A DNA stretch of 39,517 bases from an uncultured Bacteroidia bacterium (GCA_903854235.1 CAINVV010000013.1:1-39517), one strand, 5' to 3'; counted from the stretch's first letter, positions 29,952 through 39,517 are shown. Made by a program: numbers and translations. Notes: a model not told the origin generated them from the sequence alone.

Positions 29952-29960
29952 GCTCACTAT

Positions 29961-30575
29961 TCAAATCAAACCCAAATCTATCTGTCCAATGATGTATTCG
30001 ATGATGCGGTCTTCGGTGACAGGGTCGTACTGTGCCTTGAGGTCGTGTCCAAATAATTTAGCCACGGATTGCCAGAAAAAGGCAGAGAATCCACCCTTGA
30101 ATTCCTTGATGATTTCATAGGAAGAGCTGCCCGTCTCCCTGTCGAGCAGCTTGATCAGGATGCGTCCCTCCGAGACCTTCATCCTTCTGAGTTCATCCTC
30201 AAACTCCAGAAAAAGCTGCTTTTCAACCGCCTTGACATAATTTCTGCGTTCCCTTTCCGATTTGAAGGAGGAGTACACCTTGTTGTATTCAGACAATTTA
30301 ATAGCAGCCGCCTTCGCAATGGGATAAACTTTTTTGACCTTTAGCTCAAGAAGCGTATAATCGTGCAGTTGTCGGGGGCTCATATCCTTTTTATCGGGGA
30401 AAATATCCACCGGCTTGAGATAAAAATGAAGGGAGGTATCGGCAGGAAGCGAAACCTCTTTGCTGGTTGGCACAGGCCTGGTTTCACCCGTCTGGGAAAA
30501 TGACAGCACTGGGATGATCAGCAAAAAACATATAAAACTCCATTTTAGACCCATTTCAGCCCATTTTGGGTACAA
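29961..30575 (-). CDS. DUF4294 domain-containing protein
   Basis: 204 aa; LHDYTLLELKVKKVYPIAKAAAIKLSEYN...VEKQLFLEFEDELRRMKVSEGRILIKLLDRETGSSSYEIIKEFKGGFSAFFWQSVAKLFG; start may be 30554 (MGLKWSF). Confidence 0.8.
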   Translation of the reverse strand: MYPKWAEMGLKWSFICFLLIIPVLSFSQTGETRPVPTSKEVSLPADTSLHFYLKPVDIFPDKKDMSPRQLHDYTLLELKVKKVYPIAKAAAIKLSEYNKVYSSFKSERERRNYVKAVEKQLFLEFEDELRRMKVSEGRILIKLLDRETGSSSYEIIKEFKGGFSAFFWQSVAKLFGHDLKAQYDPVTEDRIIEYIIGQIDLGLI

Positions 30576-30657
30576 ATTTACGAAAGGAATCCCCGATCCA
30601 ACAAATTTTGATTCGCTAATAATGACTTATTAACATTCTTTGCCTATCCAAAATCCA

Positions 30658-30665
30658 TATCTTTG
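30658..30665 (+). promoter_or_regulatory. Putative -7 element TATCTTTG for arginine deiminase
   Basis: Matches TAnnTTTG, 39 nt upstream of ATG 30705; a TTTG at 30639-30642 is only 15 nt upstream, short for -33. Confidence 0.5.
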
Positions 30666-30704
30666 TATGGAAAACAGCAACCAACAAGATCTTACCCATT
30701 CTGT

Positions 30705-31976
30705 ATGAACAATTTTAACGTAAACGTCAACTCTGAAATTGGCGAGTTGGAAGGAGTCATTCTTCATTCGCCCGGACCGGAAGTAGAAAACATGACCCCC
30801 GAAAACGCAGAAAGGGCGCTTTATAGTGATATCCTAAACCTTTCCGTTGCATCCAAAGAGTATTTTGAGTTGAAGGAGGTCCTGAATAAAGTAACGAAGA
30901 CCTACGAGATCAAGCAACTTCTTACGGAAACACTTTCCAACAACACCTGCAAAGAGTCACTCATTAGAAATGTCTGCAAACAGGAGGGAGCTTACGACGA
31001 GCTGGATCTTTTACTTGGCTTGTCGCCAGGTGTGCTGGCAAAACAGTTGATTGAAGGGGTCGTTCTGAACCGCGACAACCTTACAAAATTTCTGAGCAAC
31101 GAAAGATATTCCATGCGCCCGCTGCACAATTTTCTCTTTACCCGGGATGCTGCCATCTCTATGGGGAACGAGGTGCTGATCGGAAGAATGGCCAGCAAAG
31201 TAAGGGAACGGGAGACCTTGATCATGGAGGCCATCTTCAGGGACCATCCGGCATTTGGTGTGAATACCATCAACCCGGAAAAAGTCGCCGGCGGTAGAAT
31301 CAACTTCAGAAATGCCACCATCGAGGGCGGAGATGTAGAAATAGCGAACGAACAGATTATCCTGGTAGGCAGTGGAGCAAGGACCTCAACGGAGGGGATT
31401 GACCTGCTTACAGAAATTCTTCGGGATAAAAAAGAGGGCACCAAATACCTGATTGTTCAGGAACTGCCCAGAACTCCTGAGTCATTCATCCATCTCGATA
31501 TGACTTTCACCTTCCTCGACAAGAATGCCTGCATGGTCTACGAACCGTTGATCCTGAAAAAAACGAAGTTTCATACCATCAAGATTACCATCGACAATGG
31601 CAAGGTCACCTCCATTCACGAGGAGCCAAGCCTGCTGAAAGCGCTGGAGCGCTGCGGCATGGAGCTTGCTCCCATCACGTGCGGCGGCCACGGCGATCCC
31701 TGGATCATGGAGCGGGAACAGTGGCACAGCGGAGCCAATTTCTTTGCGATCGCACCCGGAAAGGTGATTGGTTACGAACGGAATGAAAAGACCCTGGAAG
31801 AGATGAACAGGCATGGTTTCGAAATCATCAAGGCCATCGATGTCATAGAGAACCGGGTGAACATCGATGACTACAAACGTGCCGTCATTACCATTGCAGG
31901 ATCTGAACTGGCCCGTGGAGGCGGAGGGGCGCGGTGCATGACCATGCCCGTCAAAAGAAAGAATGTCAACTGGTAG
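30705..31976 (+). CDS. arcA: Arginine deiminase family protein
   Basis: ATG 30705 (ORF track start is a TTG at 30663); SEIGELEGVILHSPGPEVENMTPENAERALYSDIL, NFLFTRDAA, IEGGDVEI, HLDMTFTFLD, RGGGGARCMTMP. Confidence 0.92.
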   Translation: MNNFNVNVNSEIGELEGVILHSPGPEVENMTPENAERALYSDILNLSVASKEYFELKEVLNKVTKTYEIKQLLTETLSNNTCKESLIRNVCKQEGAYDELDLLLGLSPGVLAKQLIEGVVLNRDNLTKFLSNERYSMRPLHNFLFTRDAAISMGNEVLIGRMASKVRERETLIMEAIFRDHPAFGVNTINPEKVAGGRINFRNATIEGGDVEIANEQIILVGSGARTSTEGIDLLTEILRDKKEGTKYLIVQELPRTPESFIHLDMTFTFLDKNACMVYEPLILKKTKFHTIKITIDNGKVTSIHEEPSLLKALERCGMELAPITCGGHGDPWIMEREQWHSGANFFAIAPGKVIGYERNEKTLEEMNRHGFEIIKAIDVIENRVNIDDYKRAVITIAGSELARGGGGARCMTMPVKRKNVNW

Positions 31977-31981
31977 CCTGA

Positions 31982-32521
31982 ATGAGAAAACTCGAGAACA
32001 GTGAACTTTCGCGGCCCAGCACCGAGGAATTTAAACATCTGACCAAGATGCCCCTGGTGGTGGTGCTCGACAATGTTCGCAGCTGCCACAACATCGGTTC
32101 GGTATTTCGTACCTCCGATGCGCTGTTGGTGGAGAAAATTTACCTGTGCGGGATCACCTCCACCCCACCTGACAAGGAGATCCGCAAGACTGCACTGGGA
32201 GCAGAAAACAGTGTCGCCTGGGAATACCTTACTTCCACTTTAGAGATTGTTTCGAGGCTGAAGGAGGAGGGTTACGTCATCGTAGCCATCGAACAGGTGG
32301 AAAAAAGCATCAGCCTGGAAAATTATGTGCCACCGGAAAACATCAAACTGGCACTTGTCTTTGGAAATGAAGTGAAAGGAGTTCAGCAGGAAGTGGTGGA
32401 TGTTTGCGACTTTGCCTTGGAAATACCGCAGTACGGCACCAAACATTCGTTCAACATCTCCGTGAGCGTGGGGATCGTTTTGTGGGACTTGTTTTCCAAA
32501 TTGAAAGGACGCTTCAACTGA
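31982..32521 (+). CDS. SpoU/TrmH family RNA 2'-O-methyltransferase
   Basis: 179 aa; VVVLDNVRSCHNIGSVFRTSDAL, ALVFGNEVKGVQQEVVDVCDFALEIPQYGTKHSFNISVSVGIVLWDL. Confidence 0.92.
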   Translation: MRKLENSELSRPSTEEFKHLTKMPLVVVLDNVRSCHNIGSVFRTSDALLVEKIYLCGITSTPPDKEIRKTALGAENSVAWEYLTSTLEIVSRLKEEGYVIVAIEQVEKSISLENYVPPENIKLALVFGNEVKGVQQEVVDVCDFALEIPQYGTKHSFNISVSVGIVLWDLFSKLKGRFN

Positions 32522-32570
32522 CTGGATTTGAAAACCTGTCGGGTTGCAGTGTGCGTATCAAAAACTTTTT

Positions 32571-32578
32571 TATTTTTG
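32571..32578 (+). promoter_or_regulatory. Putative -7 element TATTTTTG close to the GNAT-like gene start
   Basis: Matches TAnnTTTG; ends 8 nt before ATG 32586. Confidence 0.35.
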
Positions 32579-32585
32579 CCTCCCT

Positions 32586-33713
32586 ATGACCATAACTATC
32601 AGAAAAGTAGAAAACAAAAAAGACCTTCGTCTTTTTATTCATCTTCCTGCAGAAATTCACAAGGACCATCCGAATTGGGTACCACCGCTTTACATGGATG
32701 AATGGGAGTATTTCAATCCAAAAAAGAACATTCTGTTTGAACATTGTGAATACTTACTGCTGCTAGCTTTCAGGGGTGAAAAGTGCGTAGGCCGCTGCAT
32801 GGGGCTTATCAGCAAAATTTACAACGAATCGCACAACGAGAATCACGTGCGTTTTTCGAACCTTGAAACCTGGAATGATCCGGAGGTGTTTAATGCGCTT
32901 ATCGACTACGTAGCAGAATGGGGAAAATCCCTTGGAATGGTACAACTTGTTGGCCCGTTGGCATTTTCAGACAAAGATCCGCAGGGATTCCTGATTGAAG
33001 GATTCGATAAACCCGTTGTCATCGCCTCCAACTGCAATTTCCCATACATGGTGGATCTGTCAGAGGGGGCAGGTTTTACCAAGAAGGTGGATTGTGTGGT
33101 CTACCAGATTCCAATTCCGGACGAGATTCCTCCGCTTCACCAGAAGATTTTGGAACGTGCGGAAAAACAGAATACCAACCTCCGACTACTTCAGTTTACT
33201 TCGAGGCGCAAAATCAAACCATTGGTAAGACCGGTATTGCAACTGGTGAATGACACCTTCGGTGATATTTATGGATTTGTCCCTTTCAACGAAAAGGAGA
33301 TGGATGATTTTGCCAATAAATATCTCTTTCTCATCAATCCCAGGTATGTTAAACTGATCGTCAACGAGAAGGACGAAATTATTGCCATGTTTATTGCGAT
33401 GGCTGATATCAGCGAAGGAATCAAGAAGTCAAAGGGGTACCTCTTTCCTTTTGGAATTTTCCAGATTTTTGCCGCTGCCCGCAAAACCAAACAGATTAAC
33501 TTGCTGCTTGGAGCCATCGACCCCCGTTACCAGGGGCGCGGACTGGATGTCTGGATGGGACTCAGTCTGGTCAAGTCTGCCAGGGAAACCGGAAAGATGG
33601 TGATGGATTCCCACCTTGAACTAGAGACCAACACCAAGGTTCGCGCCGAAATGGAGAAATTTGGCGGAAAAGTCTACAAAAAATTCAGAATTTATCAACG
33701 GGATATTATCTGA
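32586..33713 (+). CDS. GNAT-like N-acetyltransferase family protein (Bacteroidota)
   Basis: ATG 32586 (MTITIRKVENKKDLRLFIHLPAEIHKDHPNWVPPLYMDEWEYFNPKKN); internal LGAIDPRYQGRGLDVWMG acetyl-CoA-binding-like motif. Confidence 0.75.
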   Translation: MTITIRKVENKKDLRLFIHLPAEIHKDHPNWVPPLYMDEWEYFNPKKNILFEHCEYLLLLAFRGEKCVGRCMGLISKIYNESHNENHVRFSNLETWNDPEVFNALIDYVAEWGKSLGMVQLVGPLAFSDKDPQGFLIEGFDKPVVIASNCNFPYMVDLSEGAGFTKKVDCVVYQIPIPDEIPPLHQKILERAEKQNTNLRLLQFTSRRKIKPLVRPVLQLVNDTFGDIYGFVPFNEKEMDDFANKYLFLINPRYVKLIVNEKDEIIAMFIAMADISEGIKKSKGYLFPFGIFQIFAAARKTKQINLLLGAIDPRYQGRGLDVWMGLSLVKSARETGKMVMDSHLELETNTKVRAEMEKFGGKVYKKFRIYQRDII

Positions 33714-36453
33714 CCTCAAAATGATAGTTTCCTGATCCGATCAGATACACCTCGAAATCATCCGTTTTTCCAATCCGGGTGATTTCTTTTTTTTGGACTA
33801 CCGGTATCCCGGATTCATATACCTTCGAACTCTTCTTTGCGGGAATCCATACCTCCGACAGACAATTGAACGGCACTTCCACCTGCATCTTCAGGGTACT
33901 TTTTGTTCTTTCCCAACCGGAAGCAACAGTGCCCCGGACGGTTTGGAGGGAACAATTTGCCCTGTTTAAACCATCCGCCAAATAGGGATGAATAATGGTC
34001 CTTTTATAGGCTGGAAACTTCTCCAACAAATTGATTCCCGTAAGCGTCTTGTAAAACCAGCTGTCAATACTTCCCATCATCACGTGGTTGTGTGATTGCT
34101 TCAGGGTCCAGAATTCACACAGGGTATTGTATTTTTTCATCATCTCCTCCCATCCCGGATATCCCTTGAAATTGACCAGTTTCCAGGCCACATCAGATCT
34201 TCCTGCAGAGGAGAGTGCCTCCGGCAGGTATTTCGTACCCAGCACACCGGTCGTAAGATGACCACTGTCAGAAACAAGAATTTGATTTACTAGATTTTCC
34301 TGTACCTGTTTTCGCCTTCCTTCCGGTACGAGTCCCAAGTAAAGTGGAAATGCGTTGGCCATCTGGCTTCCATCGTTGTAACTGTTTTCCGATGCGTGAA
34401 AATAATGAAAGTTGTAGGCTTCCTTGATCCTGGATGCCATTTCTGCATAGTAACCTGAGTCTTCTGGATGTCCGGCTATTCCAGCCATTTTGGTAAGTAG
34501 CTGTGCGTCGAGGTAAAAATAGGCCGTTGGAACCGATTCCGGATCACCTTCTTTCCATCCCTTCGCCCTGCTGCCCCAGTCCCCAATCCAACCCTTGGAC
34601 AGAATAAACTCCTTGCTACTAGCAATCAAATGATTAAAATAGCGAGCCATCGTTTCATAATGGTCGCGAATCAATTGTTTGTCCCCATAAACCCGGTAAC
34701 AATCCCAGATCATGGTCAGGTAACTGCTGCTCCATTCTACCCCGTCATCCTTGATGTACGGACGTGGTGAGATGATGGGAAGGTCACCGGTGCTGTCCTG
34801 ATTTGCCTTGATTCCGCTGAACCAGTTCCGGTAAAAATGAGCCATGTTGAAATTGAAAAGCGCCTCTTCGGAGGTAACCTGGGCATCTCCCATCCAACCG
34901 AGTCGTTCATCCCTTTGCGGACAGTCCATCGGGTAACCCATCATGTTACTTTTCTGGGACCAGAGGGTCGCCCTGTGAATCTTGTTGACCAGTTCATTGT
35001 CACAGCTAAAGCTCCCGGCGGGCCGGTTGTCGGATTGGACCACGCATCCTTCTGCTTTCAGTATCTCCGGAAAGGGCTGATCCGAGGAGACCTCTGCATA
35101 TTGAAAACCAAAGAAGGTAAAATGGGGTTCGTAAACCTCTACGCCTCCGCCTTTCAAAACATATTCAGCGGTAGCTCGGGCATTTTCATTGCAGGTTACG
35201 TCAAGATTTCCGGCACCATCCAGCTCTTCGGAATATCTGATACGAATCTTTGTGCCCCGCTTTCCTTTCAGGGTAAGTGAGCTCCAACCAGCAAAATTCT
35301 GGCCAAAATCGATGATTTTTACATTTAACTTTGGTTCTATAACTTGTTTCGCGGGGATCCGCTCAACCACCCTTATTGGAGGCATATCGTTGGCAACTAG
35401 TTCACCTGCTGGTGGTTCAGAAATCACTGCCTGTTTCCAGGAGCTGTCATCGAAGTTGGCCGATGTCCAACCTTTCTCCTCCAGAGTCGCATCATATACC
35501 TCTCCGTCATAAATGCAATTAAACAGGGAGGGGCCGGGAGCCATTTTCCAGTGCTCATCCGTTCCAATCACTACTTTGGTGCCGTTTTCATACACCACCT
35601 CCAACCGGAGAATCGCCTTTTTGTAGCCAAACCACTGCATCCGATACTCCTGCCACCATTTTTTATAAGGACTGTACCAACCGTTCCCGAGATGGATGCC
35701 AATGGTATTTTTCCCTGCGACCAATTGCTCTGTTACATCGAGATGATCATACAATATTTGCTTGTGATAAGGAGTTTTGGCCGGCGAGAGCACCTGGTCG
35801 CCCGTTCTGCGTCCATTGACGTAAAGTTCATATAGCCCTAGTCCGGTGACAAAAGCCGTGGCTGAGCGAACTTTTCCTGTAAGTTGGAACGTGTGCCTAA
35901 GGAGCAGGGATCTGCCATTTTGGTGGATGGAGTCACCGCTTTTCCCCTCCTCTTTGGCCCCTGAGAAAAAGCCTTTGGCGGGTAAATGTTCGTTGCCTTC
36001 GCCTGCCCCGATCCATTTGGCACTCCATTTTCCGTTTTCAGGTACCACGGAGGATTGCCTCTCAACCCTGCTCTGCACAACGTGGTTGTGGTTGTCCCAA
36101 ACAGTGATTCGATAGAAAAAGGGAGTGTGGCAAAGATCGGCAGGGCTCTCAAAAGGGACATTCAAGGTTTCACCCGACCATACTTTTCCGGAACTCCAGG
36201 AACCAGATCCCTCTATATCAATATTTTCAACCGAATTGGCCACCTCGATCCGATAGGCTATCTGAGTCGAACCGCGTTGCCTTGCAGAGACGATCCAGCT
36301 GAAGCGGGGAACAGATCTCTCCCTGAAGAAGGTCAGTTCATGGACATCGCATGAAATACTTGATATTTGTAATGATTCTAAATTCATTTTTTGACCATTC
36401 AAATAGCCCGAAAAAGCCATAAAAAAGAGTAGAATCGGTATCGCATTTTTCAT
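33706..36453 (-). CDS. Alpha-L-rhamnosidase (GH78)
   Basis: 915 aa; signal peptide; KVRSATAFVTGLGLYELYVNGRRTGDQVLSPAKTPYHKQILYDHLDVT, MGYPMDCPQRDERLGWMGDAQV. Confidence 0.93.
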   Translation of the reverse strand: MKNAIPILLFFMAFSGYLNGQKMNLESLQISSISCDVHELTFFRERSVPRFSWIVSARQRGSTQIAYRIEVANSVENIDIEGSGSWSSGKVWSGETLNVPFESPADLCHTPFFYRITVWDNHNHVVQSRVERQSSVVPENGKWSAKWIGAGEGNEHLPAKGFFSGAKEEGKSGDSIHQNGRSLLLRHTFQLTGKVRSATAFVTGLGLYELYVNGRRTGDQVLSPAKTPYHKQILYDHLDVTEQLVAGKNTIGIHLGNGWYSPYKKWWQEYRMQWFGYKKAILRLEVVYENGTKVVIGTDEHWKMAPGPSLFNCIYDGEVYDATLEEKGWTSANFDDSSWKQAVISEPPAGELVANDMPPIRVVERIPAKQVIEPKLNVKIIDFGQNFAGWSSLTLKGKRGTKIRIRYSEELDGAGNLDVTCNENARATAEYVLKGGGVEVYEPHFTFFGFQYAEVSSDQPFPEILKAEGCVVQSDNRPAGSFSCDNELVNKIHRATLWSQKSNMMGYPMDCPQRDERLGWMGDAQVTSEEALFNFNMAHFYRNWFSGIKANQDSTGDLPIISPRPYIKDDGVEWSSSYLTMIWDCYRVYGDKQLIRDHYETMARYFNHLIASSKEFILSKGWIGDWGSRAKGWKEGDPESVPTAYFYLDAQLLTKMAGIAGHPEDSGYYAEMASRIKEAYNFHYFHASENSYNDGSQMANAFPLYLGLVPEGRRKQVQENLVNQILVSDSGHLTTGVLGTKYLPEALSSAGRSDVAWKLVNFKGYPGWEEMMKKYNTLCEFWTLKQSHNHVMMGSIDSWFYKTLTGINLLEKFPAYKRTIIHPYLADGLNRANCSLQTVRGTVASGWERTKSTLKMQVEVPFNCLSEVWIPAKKSSKVYESGIPVVQKKEITRIGKTDDFEVYLIGSGNYHFEVR

Positions 36454-36722
36454 TTAATCACTTAATTCATAAGAATTTAATAAACATCAAGCTTTCTCCT
36501 TCAGGAGGGGTTAAGATAATGGTAATTCAACGATTCGAAAAAAGGAAGGAAATAGTTAAATTTAAAATAATTATTAAATTTGACCAACGAATTCAATCAA
36601 CTTTTTAAACCAAACTGACGCGGATTTTTCCCATCAGGCATCACAACAAAGGTAAGTGAATGGTTGTCCGAAGTAATGTAACGGGCATACCAAAGGTGAG
36701 CATAAAAGTTAATGACAGATAC

Positions 36723-36887
36723 ATGAACATACTTTTTTTCCTGATAGGTGTAAGCTTGTTTGCCGCACTTATTTTTTTGGCTATGTTCATTTGGGCGGTA
36801 AAGAGTGGGCAGTACGAAGATAATTATACCCCATCTATCCGCATTTTGTTTGATGAAGAGGAAGAACTGGAAGAGAAAAAAGATTAA
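36723..36887 (+). CDS. ccoS: cbb3-type cytochrome oxidase assembly protein CcoS
   Basis: MNILFFLIGVSLFAALIFLAMFIWAVKSGQYEDNYTPSIRILFDEE; ATG 36723; upstream of ccoNO. Confidence 0.9.
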   Translation: MNILFFLIGVSLFAALIFLAMFIWAVKSGQYEDNYTPSIRILFDEEEELEEKKD

Positions 36888-36918
36888 TTAACCAAATAGC
36901 ATTCTGATTTAACTACTT

Positions 36919-39072
36919 ATGGAAGTACAAAAATTTAATTACGACAATGCGTTGGTGAGGAATTTTATCTTCGCAACGCTGGTTTGGGGGGCAGTCGCCC
37001 TTTTGGTAGGACTGGTTATCGCCCTTCAACTTGCATTCCCGGTTCTCAACTTCGGATTGGAGTTTACCTCCTTTGGAAGGGTTAGGCCGGTGCATACCAA
37101 TGCGGTCATCTTTGCCTTCATTGGGAATGCGATGTTTGCCGGAACTTATTACTCCCTGCAGAGAGTACTGAAGGCGAGATTGTTTAATGATTTGCTCGGA
37201 AAAATTCATTTCTGGTTGTGGCAATTCATTATTTTGTGCGCTGCCGTCACGCTCCTTGCAGGATTTACTACCGGGAAAGAGTATGCCGAGCTCGAATGGC
37301 CGATCGACCTGATGATCGCTGTCGCCTGGTTGTCGTTTGGTGCCAACATGATTGGTACTGTCATCAAAAGACGTGAAAAACACATTTATGCGGCAGTTTG
37401 GTGGTACCTCGCCACTTTCATCGGCGTCACCATATTACACGTGGTCAATTCCATTGAACTTCCAGTTTCGCTTCTTAAAAGTTATCCGATTTATGCGGGT
37501 GCTCAGGATGCAGTCGTACAGTGGTGGTATGGTCACAATGCCGTTGCCTTCTTTTTGACAACCCCATTTTTGGGACTGATGTATTACTACCTGCCCAAAG
37601 CCTCCGGTCGGCCAATCTATTCCTATCAACTTTCGATCATCCATTTCTGGTCACTGATATTCTTGTACATGTGGGCTGGACCCCACCACCTTTTATTCCA
37701 GGCCCTTCCAGATTGGGTTCAGGCATTGGGTGTTACTTTCTCGGTTATGTTAATTGCCCCATCCTGGGGTGGTATGATCAATGGATTGATGACCCTGCGC
37801 GGAGCATGGGATAAGGTGAGGGAAGATCCTGCCTTGAAATTCATGGTCATCGCCATCACGGCCTATGGTATGGCCACCTTCGAAGGACCAATGATGTCAC
37901 TCAAGAGTGTCAACGCCATCAGTCACTTCACCGACTGGACCATCGCGCATACTCATATTGCAGGCATGGCCTGGAACGGTGGGATGATTTTCGGGATGTT
38001 CTACTGGCTGATTCCAAAACTCTTTAAGACTCCCCTTCACTCCAAAAAGCTGGCCAATACTCACTTCTGGATTGCAACCCTGGGTATTCTCCTTTTTGCC
38101 ATTCCATTGTACTGGGCTGCCATCACCCAATGGCTAATGCTGAGAGAATATACCCCTGACGGACTGTTGGCCTATCCGATCTTCATGGAAACGACCATCC
38201 GCATCCTGCCCATGTACCACATCCGCATCCTCGGCGGAGCGCTCTATTTCACAGGATACATTATTTTCCTTATCAACATGATCAGGACCATTGCTGCAGG
38301 TCAAATCGTTGCCAACGAGGCTGCTGAGGCCCCTGCCCTGGTCAATACGCAAACAAGATCCGAAACCGGCGAAACACCTCATCGCTGGCTCGAAAGAAAA
38401 GGAGTTCGCCTGGCCATATTTATGTTCATCGCGCTTTCGATTGGAGGAATCGTTGAAATCATTCCCATGATGAAGGTTCAATCCAACATTCCAACCATCT
38501 CTACAGTAACTCCGTATACGCCGCTTGAACTTGCAGGAAGGGATATCTACGTTGCCAATGGCTGCTACAACTGCCACTCTCAACAAATTCGTCCGCTGAG
38601 GTTTGAAACCGACCGTTACGGGGAATATTCCAAAATCGGAGAGTTCGTATACGACCACCCTTTCCAGTGGGGTTCCAGGCGGACCGGACCGGATTTGGCC
38701 AGAGCCGGTTACATGGGAAGTTCAACCTACAAAACAGCGATCTGGCATTTCAACCATTTCAGCAAACCGAATACGGTTGTTCCAAGGTCTATCATGCCGT
38801 CCTATCCTTTCTTGTCGGAGAAAGAGGTCGATCTGACCATGATTCCAACCAAGATCAGGGCGATGCGGATGCTCGGAGTTCCCTATGCCGAAGGATTCGA
38901 TACCCAGGCTGTTGCCTCCTATATGGCAGATGCCCAGAAGATCTCGGATGAGCTGAAACTGGCAGGTGTGGATGTCAAACCAACCAAGGAGATCATTGCG
39001 ATGATTGCCTATTTGCACAAGTTGGGCAGGGACATCTCCCCGGCAGGAGCAGCCAATAACGATAAAAAATAG
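36919..39072 (+). CDS. ccoNO: Fused cbb3-type cytochrome c oxidase subunits I and II (CcoN-CcoO)
   Basis: 717 aa; heme-copper oxidase subunit I segment (RPVHTNAVIFAFIGNAMFAGTYYSLQ, WWYGHNAVAFFLTTPFLG, WAGPHHLLFQALPDWVQALGVTFSVMLIAPSWGGMINGLMTLRGAW) then CcoO with CYNCHSQQIRP. Confidence 0.95.
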   Translation: MEVQKFNYDNALVRNFIFATLVWGAVALLVGLVIALQLAFPVLNFGLEFTSFGRVRPVHTNAVIFAFIGNAMFAGTYYSLQRVLKARLFNDLLGKIHFWLWQFIILCAAVTLLAGFTTGKEYAELEWPIDLMIAVAWLSFGANMIGTVIKRREKHIYAAVWWYLATFIGVTILHVVNSIELPVSLLKSYPIYAGAQDAVVQWWYGHNAVAFFLTTPFLGLMYYYLPKASGRPIYSYQLSIIHFWSLIFLYMWAGPHHLLFQALPDWVQALGVTFSVMLIAPSWGGMINGLMTLRGAWDKVREDPALKFMVIAITAYGMATFEGPMMSLKSVNAISHFTDWTIAHTHIAGMAWNGGMIFGMFYWLIPKLFKTPLHSKKLANTHFWIATLGILLFAIPLYWAAITQWLMLREYTPDGLLAYPIFMETTIRILPMYHIRILGGALYFTGYIIFLINMIRTIAAGQIVANEAAEAPALVNTQTRSETGETPHRWLERKGVRLAIFMFIALSIGGIVEIIPMMKVQSNIPTISTVTPYTPLELAGRDIYVANGCYNCHSQQIRPLRFETDRYGEYSKIGEFVYDHPFQWGSRRTGPDLARAGYMGSSTYKTAIWHFNHFSKPNTVVPRSIMPSYPFLSEKEVDLTMIPTKIRAMRMLGVPYAEGFDTQAVASYMADAQKISDELKLAGVDVKPTKEIIAMIAYLHKLGRDISPAGAANNDKK

Positions 39073-39077
39073 AGAAA

Positions 39078-39263
39078 ATGGGATTTGTAGGCGATACTTT
39101 AGGTGGAATTGATGGCATTCAATGGTACTACATTGTTGGTATCGTTATTTTTGTCGGATTATTTATTGGGGTGGCTATTTATACCTATACCATTCCGAAG
39201 AAGGATCTGAACAAATTCAAATCCTCCATTTTTGAAAAGGAAGAATTAAATAAACAGAAATAG
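39078..39263 (+). CDS. Small CcoQ-like membrane protein
   Basis: 61 aa, one TM helix (YYIVGIVIFVGLFIGVAIYTYT), between ccoNO and ccoP. Confidence 0.7.
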   Translation: MGFVGDTLGGIDGIQWYYIVGIVIFVGLFIGVAIYTYTIPKKDLNKFKSSIFEKEELNKQK

Positions 39264-39306
39264 AAAACATAAACTCTGTTTACTGAAACAGAAAAATCAA
39301 AGAATT

Positions 39307-39517
39307 ATGAATACTAAGCTTCAGGATGATAAATATTTTTCGGACCACGATTACGATGGCATCAAAGAGTTAAATAACCCCTCTCCCTACTGGGTGCTCT
39401 TTCTGTTCCTCGGAACCATTGCATTTTCGCTCTTCTATGCCGTTCATTATTTTGGCTATCCCAACAATGGCAGAGATCAGGTCAGCGAATACAACAAACA
39501 GATGGCCGAGGCAGGAA
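39307..39517 (+). CDS. ccoP: CcoP N-terminus (truncated by window end)
   Basis: MNTKLQDDKYFSDHDYDGIKELNNPSPYWVLFLFLGTIAFSLFYAVHYFGYP...; typical CcoP N-terminal DGI.E..NP.P.WW/F pattern. Confidence 0.88.
   Translation, partial: MNTKLQDDKYFSDHDYDGIKELNNPSPYWVLFLFLGTIAFSLFYAVHYFGYPNNGRDQVSEYNKQMAEAG

Noticed and set aside
36540-36600. AT-rich palindrome AAATTTAAAATAATTATTAAATTT and TTGAcc...tcaatcaa as a possible FNR/CRP site before ccoS
   Set aside because: No clean TTGATnnnnATCAA or CRP-like match; AT-rich palindromes are common here by chance.
1-39517. CRISPR array, tRNA/rRNA, phage, integrase, transposase or toxin-antitoxin system
   Set aside because: No regular repeat-spacer array, no recognisable RNA genes and no mobile-element or TA-like proteins among the ORFs.

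Overview
The window is a Bacteroidota-type chromosomal segment, about 39.5 kb and densely coding. Support for this assignment: TAnnTTTG-like -7 boxes, a fused CcoN/O oxidase subunit, OMP_b-brl/TonB-like receptor, DUF4294 and DUF1343 families. It is mostly housekeeping and envelope genes: a peptidoglycan-salvage-like locus (NamZ/DUF1343, a GH3_C + beta-lactamase-family protein, an SSS symporter); a lipoprotein plus secreted EEP nuclease; a TonB-receptor-like protein; a Gfo/Idh/MocA oxidoreductase; nadB-nadC-coaX followed by outer-membrane protein, lptC, CNNM and ppiD genes; ispE; gcvP; an MBL hydrolase; pcm; a degenerate Gfo/Idh-like protein; DUF4294; an arginine deiminase; a SpoU-type methyltransferase; a GNAT-like protein; a GH78 rhamnosidase; and the start of a cbb3 oxidase operon (ccoS, ccoNO, ccoQ-like, ccoP). 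I found no CRISPR array, tRNA, rRNA, phage, or transposase. I see no clear new multi-gene system. The strongest unexplained signals are (1) a dispersed intergenic repeat built on GTGACTAAA, with four copies at three loci, one pair forming a hairpin, and (2) a GH3_C + serine-hydrolase protein that seems to lack the GH3 catalytic barrel, divergent from namZ and a symporter.
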